Assembly (NCBI GenBank): GCA_009760855.2
Contig: WPIO01000019.1
Location: 3,483,501 to 3,547,500 of the forward strand
Reading direction: 5' to 3'
Length of the DNA: 64,000 bases
Source: Cristatella mucedo
Lineage: Eukaryota; Bryozoa; Phylactolaemata; Cristatellidae
Shown: one piece after another, positions 11,248-21,629 of the stretch
Numbering within the stretch: the stretch's first letter is position 1
Layout: each line of letters opens with the position of its first letter
The notes under the pieces: model-generated
Seen by the model: only the letters and a program-made list of their open reading frames with translations
Databases searched by the model: none
What the model was told of the DNA's origin: nothing
Made by a program: the position numbers and the translations under genes

Positions 11248-12616
11248 TCTTGCTGTTCAATCCTGCGGCTCGTGGCAGACATGGCTCCTTCGAGCAAATG
11301 GCAGACCCTCTGGTTAAGGTCCGCGCTGAGCTAGATTTTTTGACGAATTTAGTTTTTTTTAAAGAATTCGCCGTGTTCTGAGCAATTCCTCCTCCGAAAA
11401 CTCAAATCAGCAAATCATTGGATCGTTTCATATTCAATTTGGGCTCAGTTTTTCTGCTGTACATATTTTGGTCCATCTTTTAGTCAAGTCGCATTCTGCT
11501 TTATTGGTTTAGGCAGACTTTCTATAGGACAAATATGCAGCAATCGTTCGGAGTTACAAAGTGATCTGCAGGAACCAACGTCGTCACAAGTCCTAACATG
11601 ATTTGAACGAAACAACCTGAATTCTAACATGAATTAACATGAACAAAATTAATTCTAATACTATAATCTAACTTTAATTCTAACGCTGTATTCTAACCTA
11701 GCATGAATTCGAACTCCGTACGCAATGTGCTGGACGTTCGCTACAGCACTATTGATTGCTCATCTGAATTAAGCGACGTCTCGTCACTACTCAAATCACT
11801 TCCTGAAAAAATTCATCATTAACGCGCTGAAATTTTCCCGCTCTCCTCATTCTTTGTTATTTAACAGCATTTTGTAGCAATATTATCCAGCTCCAAACCT
11901 CAGTTTCTTATGTGTAGGCGTGTCCTAGGGAAGTCGTGCCCATCTCGAATACCAAAACTGTTCGCAACAAGCAGCCAGCACTTTTCCTGTACAGACGACA
12001 ATCCTAGGACTCATTGCAAAGCATTTGTCTGCTTTCTCTGACCATAATTCCAGCTCATCCTTTTAACTTCTTATCTTTTAACTGGCTTAATCGATCGAGT
12101 CAGCTGTTAGTCTCTCTGTCTCCTGTCTCCGCACTGCTTAAGTCAAGTTGCTATTTCCTAAAGTCAAAACAGAGTGGTTGGAACTCTGGCTCAATTTGCA
12201 ATAGCTGCATGGTTATTGGAATGGGAAGAATACTGGAGCCATCTGTTGTCGAGGCGGTGGTCGAAAGTATTATTGGAGTCATTGCGTGTGGAACTGCAGC
12301 CATCAGCCGTGTCATCATAAACTCCCTGGTAGTTTCATGAACGTCTGCTCGTGATGTAAAGATGGGATGGACGCAGTTTTGGTACATGCGAACGCCATGC
12401 AGTGACCGTGAACTGAAGCTCCAGTCGCACCCTACCAATGTTCATAAGGCGATCAATCGAATGGCAATAGATCTCAACGATCGCAAGTTAATGACAATTT
12501 GGTGAATCGATATGATTATAATAGATCGCCACTCCAGTACTGACCACACCAAATGCTTACAGTCGATGCAACTCATAACTTCCCTTTGGAAGTGCTAGCA
12601 ACTTGCAGTCTTGTCT
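11248..12616. other. no gene seen; AT-rich
   Basis: Contains near-repeats of a short motif (attctaacatgaattaacat) around 11590-11710. A frame at 12014-12340 is hydrophobic and AT-driven, with no splice or family support. Confidence 0.4.
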
Positions 12617-12793
12617 AAAAAAATACTAGCTGATTTAACAGCCTCTTTTTGTATAGCGACAGAAGAGCCTTTACGGCTATCACCACCGCTTTCGGTGACG
12701 ATAAAGGATCGCCCACCATAAGATTCGAACCCACGACCTCGCTGACGAGGTCGTGAAAAGCAACCGCCTTACCTAGTGTGCCATCACGGCGCC
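12617..12793 (-). repeat. SINE1 copy
   Basis: Minus-strand order: box A (TAGGTAAGGCGG), a hairpin CACGACCTCG-ctga-CGAGGTCGTG, box B (GGTTCGAATCT), the cctttatcgtc block, the ggtgatagccgtaaaggctc core and gctgttaaatcagctagt, ending in a T run. It is tRNA-derived by its pol III boxes. Confidence 0.88.
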
Positions 12794-13237
12794 TTTGTTA
12801 CTCTTTCAGCTGCAACAGGCTGAATGGCTCCTTGACTACTTGAACTTCTCGCGCGAGCAACAACTCCTGTGTAGGCAAGCTGATTCACGCACCGGGGACA
12901 GACCGAGGGCAGGCAGACTGATGTGCATAACCTAGTGAGTCATTGCGGAACAAAACAAAGAGGAAAAAACGTACCGTAGCCCGAGACTGGCTGGTAAAAT
13001 TCCGGTCTGACTCACTTTTTAACCGTTTCCTGCTTCTTTACCGAATAAGCTGTCACTGTGAAATGACTAAATAAGTTATTTTAAGGGTCATCTTTAATAA
13101 GTGTTCTCCCCTCACTGAGGCGTGATGCACAGGTAGTCGATCTTGCATGGAGAGCCACACAAATCTATGAGTTGCAATTCGACTCTAGTCAGTTTAATTA
13201 ATTTAAATGTATTATTCTCAGACCGACCGCTGTCTGT

Positions 13238-13400
13238 GGTGCAGCCCCTGGGTCATAGCCCAGGGATAAGGGGCTAATACAACCCGAACCTTGAGCCTTG
13301 GGTTCAAGCCTTGCAGCTGGCAATTCTTTATTGCTCATTGCAAGCAGTGGTGATAGTCCACTACGGCTCCTATTACGCTTGCTAACTGAGGCTGTATTAT
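13238..13400 (+). repeat. SINE1-related copy, diverged
   Basis: Retains box-B-like GGTTCAAGCC, ggcaattctttattgctcat, gcaagcagtggtgatagtcc and a weak gaggctgtattatcag end. The head differs from other copies and carries a GCCCCT..AGGGGC stem. Confidence 0.6.
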
Positions 13401-15023
13401 CAGTCAAATTTTCCTTTTACTGCTGAGTTTTTCACTACGATGTGTCCAAGGTATTGACATGCTGCAATCTTGCGTTGAGGTTTTTATTATAACCCTTTCT
13501 GACTGACTGACCTCTTAGCCTCACACGCAGTGTCCATGGACTGCACTTGACTCATGATCAATGCAGTTTATTCTCCTAATCTTAGACATGTTAGAATACC
13601 TACTTCCTGGATAGATAAGCTCCGGATTATAAAGCTGGTGATCTATAACTGGCAGCTACAGAAGAGTCCAGTTACCGACGCCCTGCATCACGTGGTTCCA
13701 AGGATTCAAATTAGGGACATCGACCATAACATGCATAACAAGTGTGTATGTGTAGCTAGCTGCACGTCTAGTGCATACACGTGGCCGTACCGGTCTTGAA
13801 TCTGCAACCATCGGAAGACGTTGGTTAAAATCTTCGATGAATCTTAGGCTCGGCTCTGACGCTTGTGGAGGTTTCCTGAACGAGCGAAATGTGTACAGTA
13901 ACCTGGTCGCGAGCTGTTTCTTTTTTAACAATCCTTGACTGCTACCTGTATGCAGGGATATCTTAAAATTACATCTAATAAGAATTTATCATCAGAACGC
14001 CCTAATGACGTCTATAACTTAATATGTTGGCACAGGTCTCCTCTAGTATAATAGGGAAAGAAACTCGACGCGATGCCTTTAAAAGTAATTCAAAGGCAAG
14101 CAATACTCTACAAGCCCGGTAATATGCACATGATTTGGTATACTGTAAGTCATATCGTCAGATGTCCCATCAATTTCGACTGTATAGAACATCTTAATGG
14201 TATCTTCCTTCATCTAGATCAAGACATATACACATCGAGTAGTATTTGGCACGACTTTGCATGCGAGTATAACCATCTCAATTATACCATGAATGCCCCA
14301 CAACTAGACAATACGAAACTGCCTATACACTTACTCGAAGAGCGTGCCCCTTAGCAGAATATACCAAGGGGTCATGGTATGCCATGTTGATTTGGGGCGA
14401 CCGCGGTTGCATGTTGCATTCATTACAAGGTAATTTAAAGCGTGCTAGTGGGCATTTAAGTTTACGAAGCTACAGGCCTTCACAAAAGGTCAATGACCGA
14501 TATATGGCTTTTGTAGCATTCGCTACTCGTGTCCTTCTCTGTCTTTCAGCTTTTTTCTATGAAAGCAAGTAAACCCTGCAAGCTTTACGAACCTCGGGGC
14601 TGTAGCATTAACTTTTCATCGCACTTCTGCAATCCTGCAATCCTGCAATCACACTTCCGGTACGCTGCAATCGGCATCACGATGGGGAAGCCGGCGTTAA
14701 AGCATTCTAATGCGCATAATGTCCTCATCTGTGATGTCAAAATGCGGATGCGACTGACGATTACAATCAAGCGTCACTGTTCTTCACTGCAGCAGTAATA
14801 ACCGCATTGTTTACTTGGCTGGCTTGGCTTCGTGCATGGGACATTGAAGGCAGATAGCGTCTTCAGTTAGCCGCTAGACATGCAACGCCCTGTGTGACTA
14901 TCGATTCTGCCACTGATTTCAGAGCCAACTACTGAATACAATTACCACTAGGTAGCGCTTGGAGCCTTTGAGCTTGGCGGTTTTCGGTTGCTCAAAAGGG
15001 TAGCCGGCGGACTCCATGCTGCG
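13401..15023. other. no gene seen
   Basis: Only short frames without splice support. A triplicated 8-bp unit (gcaatcct) occurs at about 14629-14652. Confidence 0.4.
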
Positions 15024-15239
15024 CTAAGTAGCTGGGGAAACAAGATAAGCAGAGCCAGAGTCAGGAAATGTCTGAATGTCTGACGCAGCGAGCAGCGATG
15101 AAGTAGCAGTCCGCGCGCGCGACGAGTGCGATGGAGCCCCCCCAGTTGACGGCATGGGAGAAGCTGTCATAGCTGTGTGAGAATTTCGAACGTCATTTCC
15201 ACTGCTTAGGGCCAACTGAGCAAAAGCTGCTGTCCCCGA
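15024..15239 (-). CDS. possible 3'-terminal exon of an unidentified gene
   Basis: On the minus strand a clean acceptor (ttcctttcacttgcag) precedes an open frame of about 72 codons running to a TAG. It is rich in Ser, Thr and Ala (for example TASPMPSTGGAPSHSSRA). Compositionally it looks like a disordered coding tail, and codon choice is not skewed by any simple repeat. No upstream exon could be joined in phase, and the family is not recognised. It may be a chance frame in GC-richer DNA. Confidence 0.25.
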   Translation of the reverse strand, partial: SGTAAFAQLALSSGNDVRNSHTAMTASPMPSTGGAPSHSSRARTATSSLLAASDIQTFPDSGSAYLVSPAT

Positions 15240-18217
15240 AAGTCTGCAAGTGAAAGGAACACAATAATAATTTTATTCTCCAAAGAGTGTCCGAATATAC
15301 GCGGAGGCTGAACATTCGGTGCACGAGTCCAGCCCAATGCGGACGTGCTAGGCTGGGGTGGGCCTAGTTGGTCAAAGTAAGAATCGTTCTGCTTTGTACG
15401 CTATGTGGAGCCACCGCTGCAGGGTCTCTAGGAAAGAGCCGACGATGAGACATGGCCGTGCACACCTGTTTCCGTCGGCCGTCACTGGCGTAGCAGATCG
15501 TCTATCGAGGCCCAGGCCATTCGCGATGGACATGCAAACCAGCTTCGAACGAGAGGTATAATCTAGGACAAGGATGCAAGCACGAAGGTCAATAGCAGCC
15601 AACTTCGATCGCTTAGCTTGACGGTGCGTAGCTTAACTTGACTAGAGCACCTCGCCGGCGTTAGCGGCCTGTAAGTAATTGCGCAGCCGAGTTTCAGTGG
15701 TCAGAGGCTCTTTCCCGCCAAGCCCCGCCATACTCCGCCTGGTTGGCGGGCCTGTAAGTAATTGGTTGCAAGCAGTAGAGCGCACTTGGGTCAGCGTTGC
15801 CCGCGGTGCAGCACTCGTGCACGAGGTCACACCTGCTCGTCCTATCTTTAAGAGTGTTTTACATGAAAAGGGGGCCGCGGCAGCAGCGGAGCAGCGGCGG
15901 AGCACTACGCTCACGACGTTGTAGAAAGGGGCTCGCGCGGCAAGGTTTGTCCATGCAATGGCCCTCTCGCTCGAGCTATTAGCGCTAGACCGTACCGCCT
16001 AATTGGACTTCCGGCTTTGCCTGGAGTTCGTCCTAGTTGTCTTGGTTTCTGGACAGATTTCAAGGACTCGCAGCAGTCCTGCGTACTCTCGCCAGCATAC
16101 CAGGCTCCAGGCCGGGTATCCGCTAATAGCTGGAAGCTAGTAAGCAACACGAGCGTCACCATGAACCATGCTGCTCGGCATTCCTTCGCTTCTACTCATA
16201 CTTGGTACTAATTGCGTATAGCAAGGAGCGCCAAGACTTCAATCGCCAAGTTTCATCACTTTCCAACCAAATGTCAAGCTGCGTGAACTCAATTCAAGTG
16301 ACCGACGCCAACTCACGCCCTACGACGATCGTACTTTGATTCCAGTTACTAGCTACATTAGGGGTAGGTGCACTGCCATATTTGGATTAGCGGCGGTAGT
16401 TGAGCAGAAAAGCTTATTTAGGGAGCTGCGTGCAAAGTGCAAATGCTCTTTTCTTGTTTCGGACTGAGATGCATTGCATTCAGAGTAATGCAAAACGAAG
16501 AAAATTTCAAGCGCTTTCCAACGGAACGATGAACACGCGATCATGAACAGCTTTCACGGCAATCCAAACCGTCGCCTTCAGAAGGCAGACGCGACAAATG
16601 ATTTCGCGAGACCAAATTAGAGACTACGGCATTTTTAAACCCTCGAAGTGAATGTGTTTCATCATAATCACCTTAAAATATTAAGCGGCGTGAGTGCGGC
16701 AGATACAGTAGATACAGTTGTACAACTGTAAAACATCCTGCTTGCCCAACATCTGCTTACTGAAAGTCTACACTTTGAGCTGACAGAAAGTGACGTCGCT
16801 TTAACAGACACGGCTTCACCTAGCTTCGAATATTGATTAAGAAAACTGTGTGGGTGCTCGCCTAGTACCCCCTAAGGTCTGTTTTTCCATAAGCGATAAT
16901 CAATTTTGACTGTACGCTCAATTTGCTGTTTGTCAAAGGATCGAGGCCGACTGGAAAGTATAAGCATTTATTTTCACCGCTTACCGTAAACAATGAAAAA
17001 ATGAATGGTAGTCACCTCAAACTTTTTTCTGTGAGTAAGACAACGGTATTTGGAAATTTAGCTATCTCAAATGGGAAACGGTTAAATGCCAGCCTTTTAC
17101 CCATTCGGTCATTAAGGAGAGCAAATGAGTCAAGGTTAAATCGCTGTGTTTTGTGCGAAAGACAGCTACGCGAGCTTGCACGTGCTATGGCTCCATGCTG
17201 TTCCTGCTGCCTCAAAGACAAAGATAGCATCAAATTTTGTTGACAAACATCCTCGGAGATCTAAAAGGAATGCCACCATTTTGAAGTCTTTGAGGACCCT
17301 CTCAAAGTCGTACTCGTGTATTTCTCGGCTTCATCAAGGTTTCTACGCTGCTGTAAACCCCAGTAGGATGTGACGCAGAGTGCAGAGCCAGGAGAGAAGA
17401 AGCGGGTGCCTTTTTCTGTATCTAAGCTCAAAGCTTCGAGGCTCCACGGGGCGGGGCTTCGATAACGAGGCGGGTCTTCGATAACGAGGCATTCATCGCT
17501 CATTCTAGGTGCAGGCGAATACGATATTGTTGCACAGGCCAGTCGCACTGTCTCGTTGAGCCCGTCGTGGCAAGTGAACAAGCTGCTGATGAGTCTTTTC
17601 ATCAGTACGCTAGTTGCAAGAGCTCATTTTGGCGAAATAATATGAAATTTCTCTGGTTTTTAGTCATAAGCAGTCACGAAGTATTGTTTTTTAGTATTAA
17701 TTGCAAGGATTATGTATCTAGAAGTAAACTATCGCGCGAGTGCTGCTGTATACGTATGTATGCTCCCTGCATATCTATTTTTATGCAATTAATCACCTTT
17801 CATATTTTACCACCAGGCAAAATTAACTCTTTCAGCAAGATGTTCAATACAAAAAAAGCTCACAATAAAACATCAAAGTCCTCAAGAGGGACGTCGTGCG
17901 CAGGCGGAACGCCTGACGGCGAGTAACAATTTCAAATGCGCTCGTGGATATTGCCATTTCGTTTCGTATGCCGCTAGTGCATCACAAACGCCCGCGTGAG
18001 CCAAATAATTTCAGGTACCTTCAAAGCTACCTAAATTGCATCGCAAAGGATAGGTACGTTCGTAGCGACGGCAGCACTCGAGAGCAGCACTCTAGCTAAA
18101 ATGATCGTATATCGCCGGATCGGCCGGCTGAGGCGGTCGCAGTCCAATTGACCCATGCTCTGCGGAAATATTGCAGGAGTAGAGGCGCACAAGGCAAACC
18201 TCGCGAAGTGATTACAG
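15240..18217. other. no established gene; GC-rich core 15.3-16.1 kb
   Basis: A GC-rich core carries two copies of GCCTGTAAGTAATTG (15667-15681 and 15750-15764), each containing a consensus-like donor. It also has overlapping open frames on both strands (15642-15914 and 15911-16162 on the minus strand) without splice proof. A tandem 18-bp duplication (cttcgataacgaggcggg) is at about 17458-17492. The rest is AT-rich. It may contain a promoter or alternative first exons, but none is demonstrated. Confidence 0.35.
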
Positions 18218-18479
18218 GAAAGCAAGTCGAATGCCTCAAGTCTCAGCTCGAGAGGGCTGGCCATGAGAAGGAACACGAAAGGTCAGCCTGCACTATCGGA
18301 CCTCAGGGAGATGTAAAAGCGCTGGTTGAACGGTTCTCTGCTTCAACCAGCGCTACCGACGGACGCTTTGGCAGCAGAAAGAGCTCCTCGGCGCCAGCTA
18401 CGGCTACAGGTCGAGTAGAGCTTCTCGTCCGCAAGTTTTCGCCTCCTCGTGAAGAAGCAGCGGATAGCTGGCACCTGAG
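18218..18479 (+). CDS. candidate internal exon A of an unidentified gene
   Basis: The frame runs from an acceptor (gaagtgattacag) to a donor (CTGAG|GTAAAA) and ends in phase 2. It encodes a charged segment with two similar motifs, VKALVERFSAS and VELLVRKFSPP, separated by a Ser/Ala-rich linker. The donor joins in phase to exon B across an 86-bp intron, the same size class as short introns in RAD21, which is the main support for a real gene. The exon also contains a perfect hairpin (18318-18354). No domain family is recognised. Confidence 0.45.
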
Positions 18480-18565
18480 GTAAAATTCGGCGCTGCCAAT
18501 ATGCCTGCGCGAGATATCGATGAAAGGGAAGCCACAATATAACAAGCAGCAGAACCACTTTGCAG

Positions 18566-18774
18566 CGACGACGTCGATGAAGGAAGGATAGAAAAAAGGC
18601 AAGCGACGGCCGAGTTACAGTTCGAGGAGCCGCCGTCGCCGATTAGAGCTTCTCCTCCTTTGCAGCAGCAGCGGCAGCAGCTGCTGCTTCACGACTCGGT
18701 CCAGCTATCCGCTGAAGTGCACAGCCGCCGCGCACAGTCGTCTGCAGCGACGTCGCTAGCCAGCAATCGTGCAG
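18566..18774 (+). CDS. candidate exon B of the same unidentified gene
   Basis: Begins after an acceptor (agaaccactttgcag); the split Ser codon is completed in phase with exon A. The product reads SDDVDEGRIEKRQ, then a Pro/Ser stretch and a Gln/Leu-rich stretch encoded by CAG/CTG codons (18662-18690). It can end at GCAG|GTCTGC (18774, phase 1) and join exon C, or read on to a TGA at 18817-18819. Acidic and low-complexity; function unknown. Confidence 0.42.
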
Positions 18775-18885
18775 GTCTGCTGCAGGCAGCGGATGCCGCG
18801 GCAACTTGCCTTTGTTGAGGCGAGCTTTCGTTCACTGGCGGCCGAACAAAAAATAGTATCGCGCTTTGATCTTTTAATATTGCAG

Positions 18886-19053
18886 GAGATCTTGAAGCGA
18901 CCGACGACGCACGTGTCACCTACATGTCGGGTGTCAGCATCAAGCCGAAATGGTTCAGCAGCGCGTTTCACACAACCGTTTGCAGAGATGGAATTCTACC
19001 TACCACCTTTGTCGGACAAGCTACTGTATTAATCTTGCGCATCGTGCGCATTT
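18886..19053 (+). CDS. possible exon C of the same gene
   Basis: A good acceptor (cttttaatattgcag) follows a 111-bp intron. Phase matches exon B and gives a frame beginning DLEATDDARVTYMSGVSIKP that stays open to a TAG at 19051-19053. The first ~20 residues look coding-like; the rest is less convincing, and an internal donor could end the exon earlier. Confidence 0.25.
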
Positions 19054-19414
19054 AGCTAATCTCCTATCAAAACCAGCGAGAGTAATTTATTGCTTTCAGA
19101 TGAGCAGCAGTGTGCATACTTACTTGCCCCAAATTCAACGTCGGCTTGTTTTTTTTATTGCCAGTGCCATGTCTTTTCGACTTTTAAAATAAATTCGAGG
19201 CGCTGCCTTACATGTAAACCTTTGACGTAGGTCCAAGGTCATGACACATCTAAGCGCTAGCTCCTTTTCTAGTACCCTAGCTGCGGGCATTTCTTAATCG
19301 CCGTCCGATGATAGGCAGCGTGCTTTACGCAGCTAAGCTTAGTGAACGTCCACTAAAATCATCTTAATAAGCTGCGGCGACTGATAACTAAATGCCTGAG
19401 GTCATGCCTTAGAG

Positions 19415-19596
19415 CAGTGGTTCTCAAACTGTGGGTCACAACCCCTTTGGGGTCGAACAACCCTTTCACAGGGGTCACCTTAAGATCATCGGAAAACACA
19501 CATTACCACATTTCGCACATAAGAATTTTATGGTCGGTGGTCGCTACAACATGAGGAACTGTATTAAAGGGTCGCGGCATTAGAAAAGTTGAAAAC
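19415..19596. mobile_element. hAT-superfamily non-autonomous element, SPIN/Charlie-like
   Basis: The left end CAGTGGTTCTCAAACTGTGG runs into ggggtcgaacaaccctttca and caggggtcacc. The right part has acatgaggaactgtattaaa, then gggtcgcggcat and an eroded reverse terminal repeat (gttgaaaac). These blocks are those of short non-autonomous hAT elements I know from tetrapod genomes (SPIN/URR1 type). The flanks CCTTAGAG (19407-19414) and CCTTGAG (19596-19602) look like a decayed 8-bp target duplication, as hAT elements make. At ~180 bp it has no transposase. Identification is from memory of the family ends. Confidence 0.85.
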
Positions 19597-19889
19597 CTTG
19601 AGGCATCCATCCGATCGACGTCGTCCGATTTCCTTAACCAAATTGACGATAAAAACCAAAATCCTCGTAGAAAACACTAAGCGCAGTTTGAAGAAGTGAA
19701 AAGGCCACAAGGCCTCTAGAGCTGCCTAGAAGTATGGCTTTGAGATTGGTTAGTAAATCCAAGAAACTCGGCAATTCACCTTCTTTCCAAAGCGAGCGAG
19801 CGAGATGACTCCCGGGTGATCAATGGATACAGAGCTGCTTCTACTCTGAATCCACAAGATAGGCAATGGAGTGGAAGGACCTTCATGCC

Positions 19890-20240
19890 TAGCTCAACTG
19901 AGGGACCTCCTCTTTCAACCTCCTCGTGCCGTAGAATCCTCTGTGGACTATAAACTAGCTGCTCCATTCTTTCTCCAGAAGACCAATAATGACAGAAGCT
20001 TGAATTTTGCGTGCTTTAGACTACGACTTAGACTGTGGAACTCACCTTTCACTACGCTTGTGAAACGTGTTCACTCCTACTGCCGACTCTGGCACATCCC
20101 TCCCAGCTGGCCTGCACTACTATTTCCACGCTGCTCACTTCCTTGGCTGGGCTCCTGACTCAGTGTTGCTTATCGTATTCTCTTTTTTTGCGTAAGGCTT
20201 ATGTGTGCTCGCAACCCTGTGTGGACCGAAAGTTGCCGAG
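19890..20240 (+). repeat. LINE family B-like C-terminal fragment, diverged
   Basis: Translations resemble the family B C-terminus (SVDYKLAAPFFLQKT, then LRLRLWNSPFTTLV; compare CVDNKLAVPFLRLKT and PRLWSSLPQFL at 44.3 kb). It is more diverged than the copies at 1125 or 44135 and lacks the ATTAC tail. Confidence 0.65.
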
Positions 20241-20319
20241 GCCTTGAGCAAGATGTTCGCAGTCGGGCGACCGAAACACGTCTGGAGCTGCCCCACTCCG
20301 TCGTGTCTTGGCGGCTATA

Positions 20320-20497
20320 ATAAAAAAAATACTAGCTTATTTAACAGCCTCTTTTTGTATAGCGACAGAAGAGCCTTTATGGCTATCACCACCGCTTGCA
20401 GTGGCGATAAAGAATCGCCCACTGCAGGAATCGAACCCTCGACCTCGATGCCGAGGTCGTGAAAAGCAACCGCCTTACCTAGGGAGCCATTACGGCT
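20320..20497 (-). repeat. SINE1 copy
   Basis: Minus-strand pol III box A and box B, a hairpin over gacctcg/cgaggtc, the tttatcgcc block and the gctgttaaataagctagt end followed by T's. Structure as at 12617. Confidence 0.85.
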
Positions 20498-20507
20498 GCA
20501 GCTTGTA

Positions 20508-20539
20508 GTCGTGCAACGGACGGTTGCCCGTTGCACGAC
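20508..20539. repeat. perfect hairpin, 12-bp arms
   Basis: GTCGTGCAACGG (20508-20519) and its exact reverse complement (20528-20539) around an 8-nt loop, just beyond the head of the neighbouring SINE1 copy. Confidence 0.9.
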
Positions 20540-20599
20540 TCGAGCCCACGATCTGGCTCGTGAAACCTGACCTCTCAGCTAAGACCCGGGGGCAAAGAA

Positions 20600-21425
20600 G
20601 AACAGCGTCAGGGCAAAGGGCACACAAAAACGACTATTTACGATTTGGCGTATACCTTTCTTTTGAATCAAGCTAGTGCGCACATTTAGAAGCTCAAGTT
20701 GTATTCACGTGAAACAGGTCCACTAGGCTACTTTTAGCCGCTCTTCTCGGTCTCGGTTTTGCTTAGACATATTTGACAGCACCCCTAAAATAAGGATATA
20801 CGAATGGTAGTTTTGTCCGTCTTCGTTAGTAAGTCTCTGCCGAGTCATTTCGCACCATCAACTTTAGTGCATGCCGCACGTGGACTTACATTTACTTGCT
20901 ATCTGGCAAGCTCGCAGCCAAGGATTTTTCAGAAAGTTCACCTATACGTTGGTCTGGATGTGAAGCTATGCAAACAGTCTGAAAATTTCCGAGTTCAAAT
21001 ATGCCTGTAGCAGAAGCATTTTCATAGTAGAACTAGTTTTATCAATAGAAGCGTAGTAGTTGGAGCCCACGCTCTTACAGACAAAAATCGCCATTTTTAG
21101 TGATGCTCTGGATGTAGGAATATTAACGTAGCGAATGACTGGCAGCAGCCGTGGCTAGTCGCCGTCACCCGTAACTGAAGCGGAACAGCCTGAGATCCAG
21201 CATTGGTGTTTCCTTCTCGTTGCAGCCAATTGCACAGCAGATCGCCACCCCGTTTTTGTGAGATCCAGAAGTGTGCGAATACGTACGGTCAGGTACGTGC
21301 CAAAATGCAGTCTTTAGTGCGCACTACCACCCTTGCTACAGAGCGCGACATACAGCAGTATTTAGTGTTGGCCGGTCGCCCGCCCGCCAGAAGTCTTGAT
21401 ACTAATGCATGTAGCCGCATAAGCG
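20600..21425. other. no gene seen
   Basis: AT-rich, with no supportable exon. GC rises past 21180 towards the paired hairpins at 21426-21530. Confidence 0.4.
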
Positions 21426-21530
21426 ATCTGTCCTCAGCGGACCGAGGACAGATTCAGCACTTTATGAAGAAAGAATGTTACAAGATTTGGCCGCCTCTGC
21501 CGCCGCGACGCAGCGACAGAGGCGGCCAAA
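21426..21530. repeat. two perfect hairpins in tandem
   Basis: First: ATCTGTCCTC (21426-21435) faces its complement at 21444-21453. Second: TTTGGCCGCCTCTG (21486-21499) faces its complement at 21517-21530 around a 17-nt loop. Both are mismatch-free. They lie near the end of a + strand frame (21203-21541) for which I see no other coding evidence. Confidence 0.9.
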
Positions 21531-21629
21531 CTTTGCTCTAGTCAGAGACCGATCAAGTCGGTTTTTAGCTTTTTGCTTTAGCAGATAGCTTTTATTCCTC
21601 AAGGTTAAATCCCCACTGAACTCCTCTAA

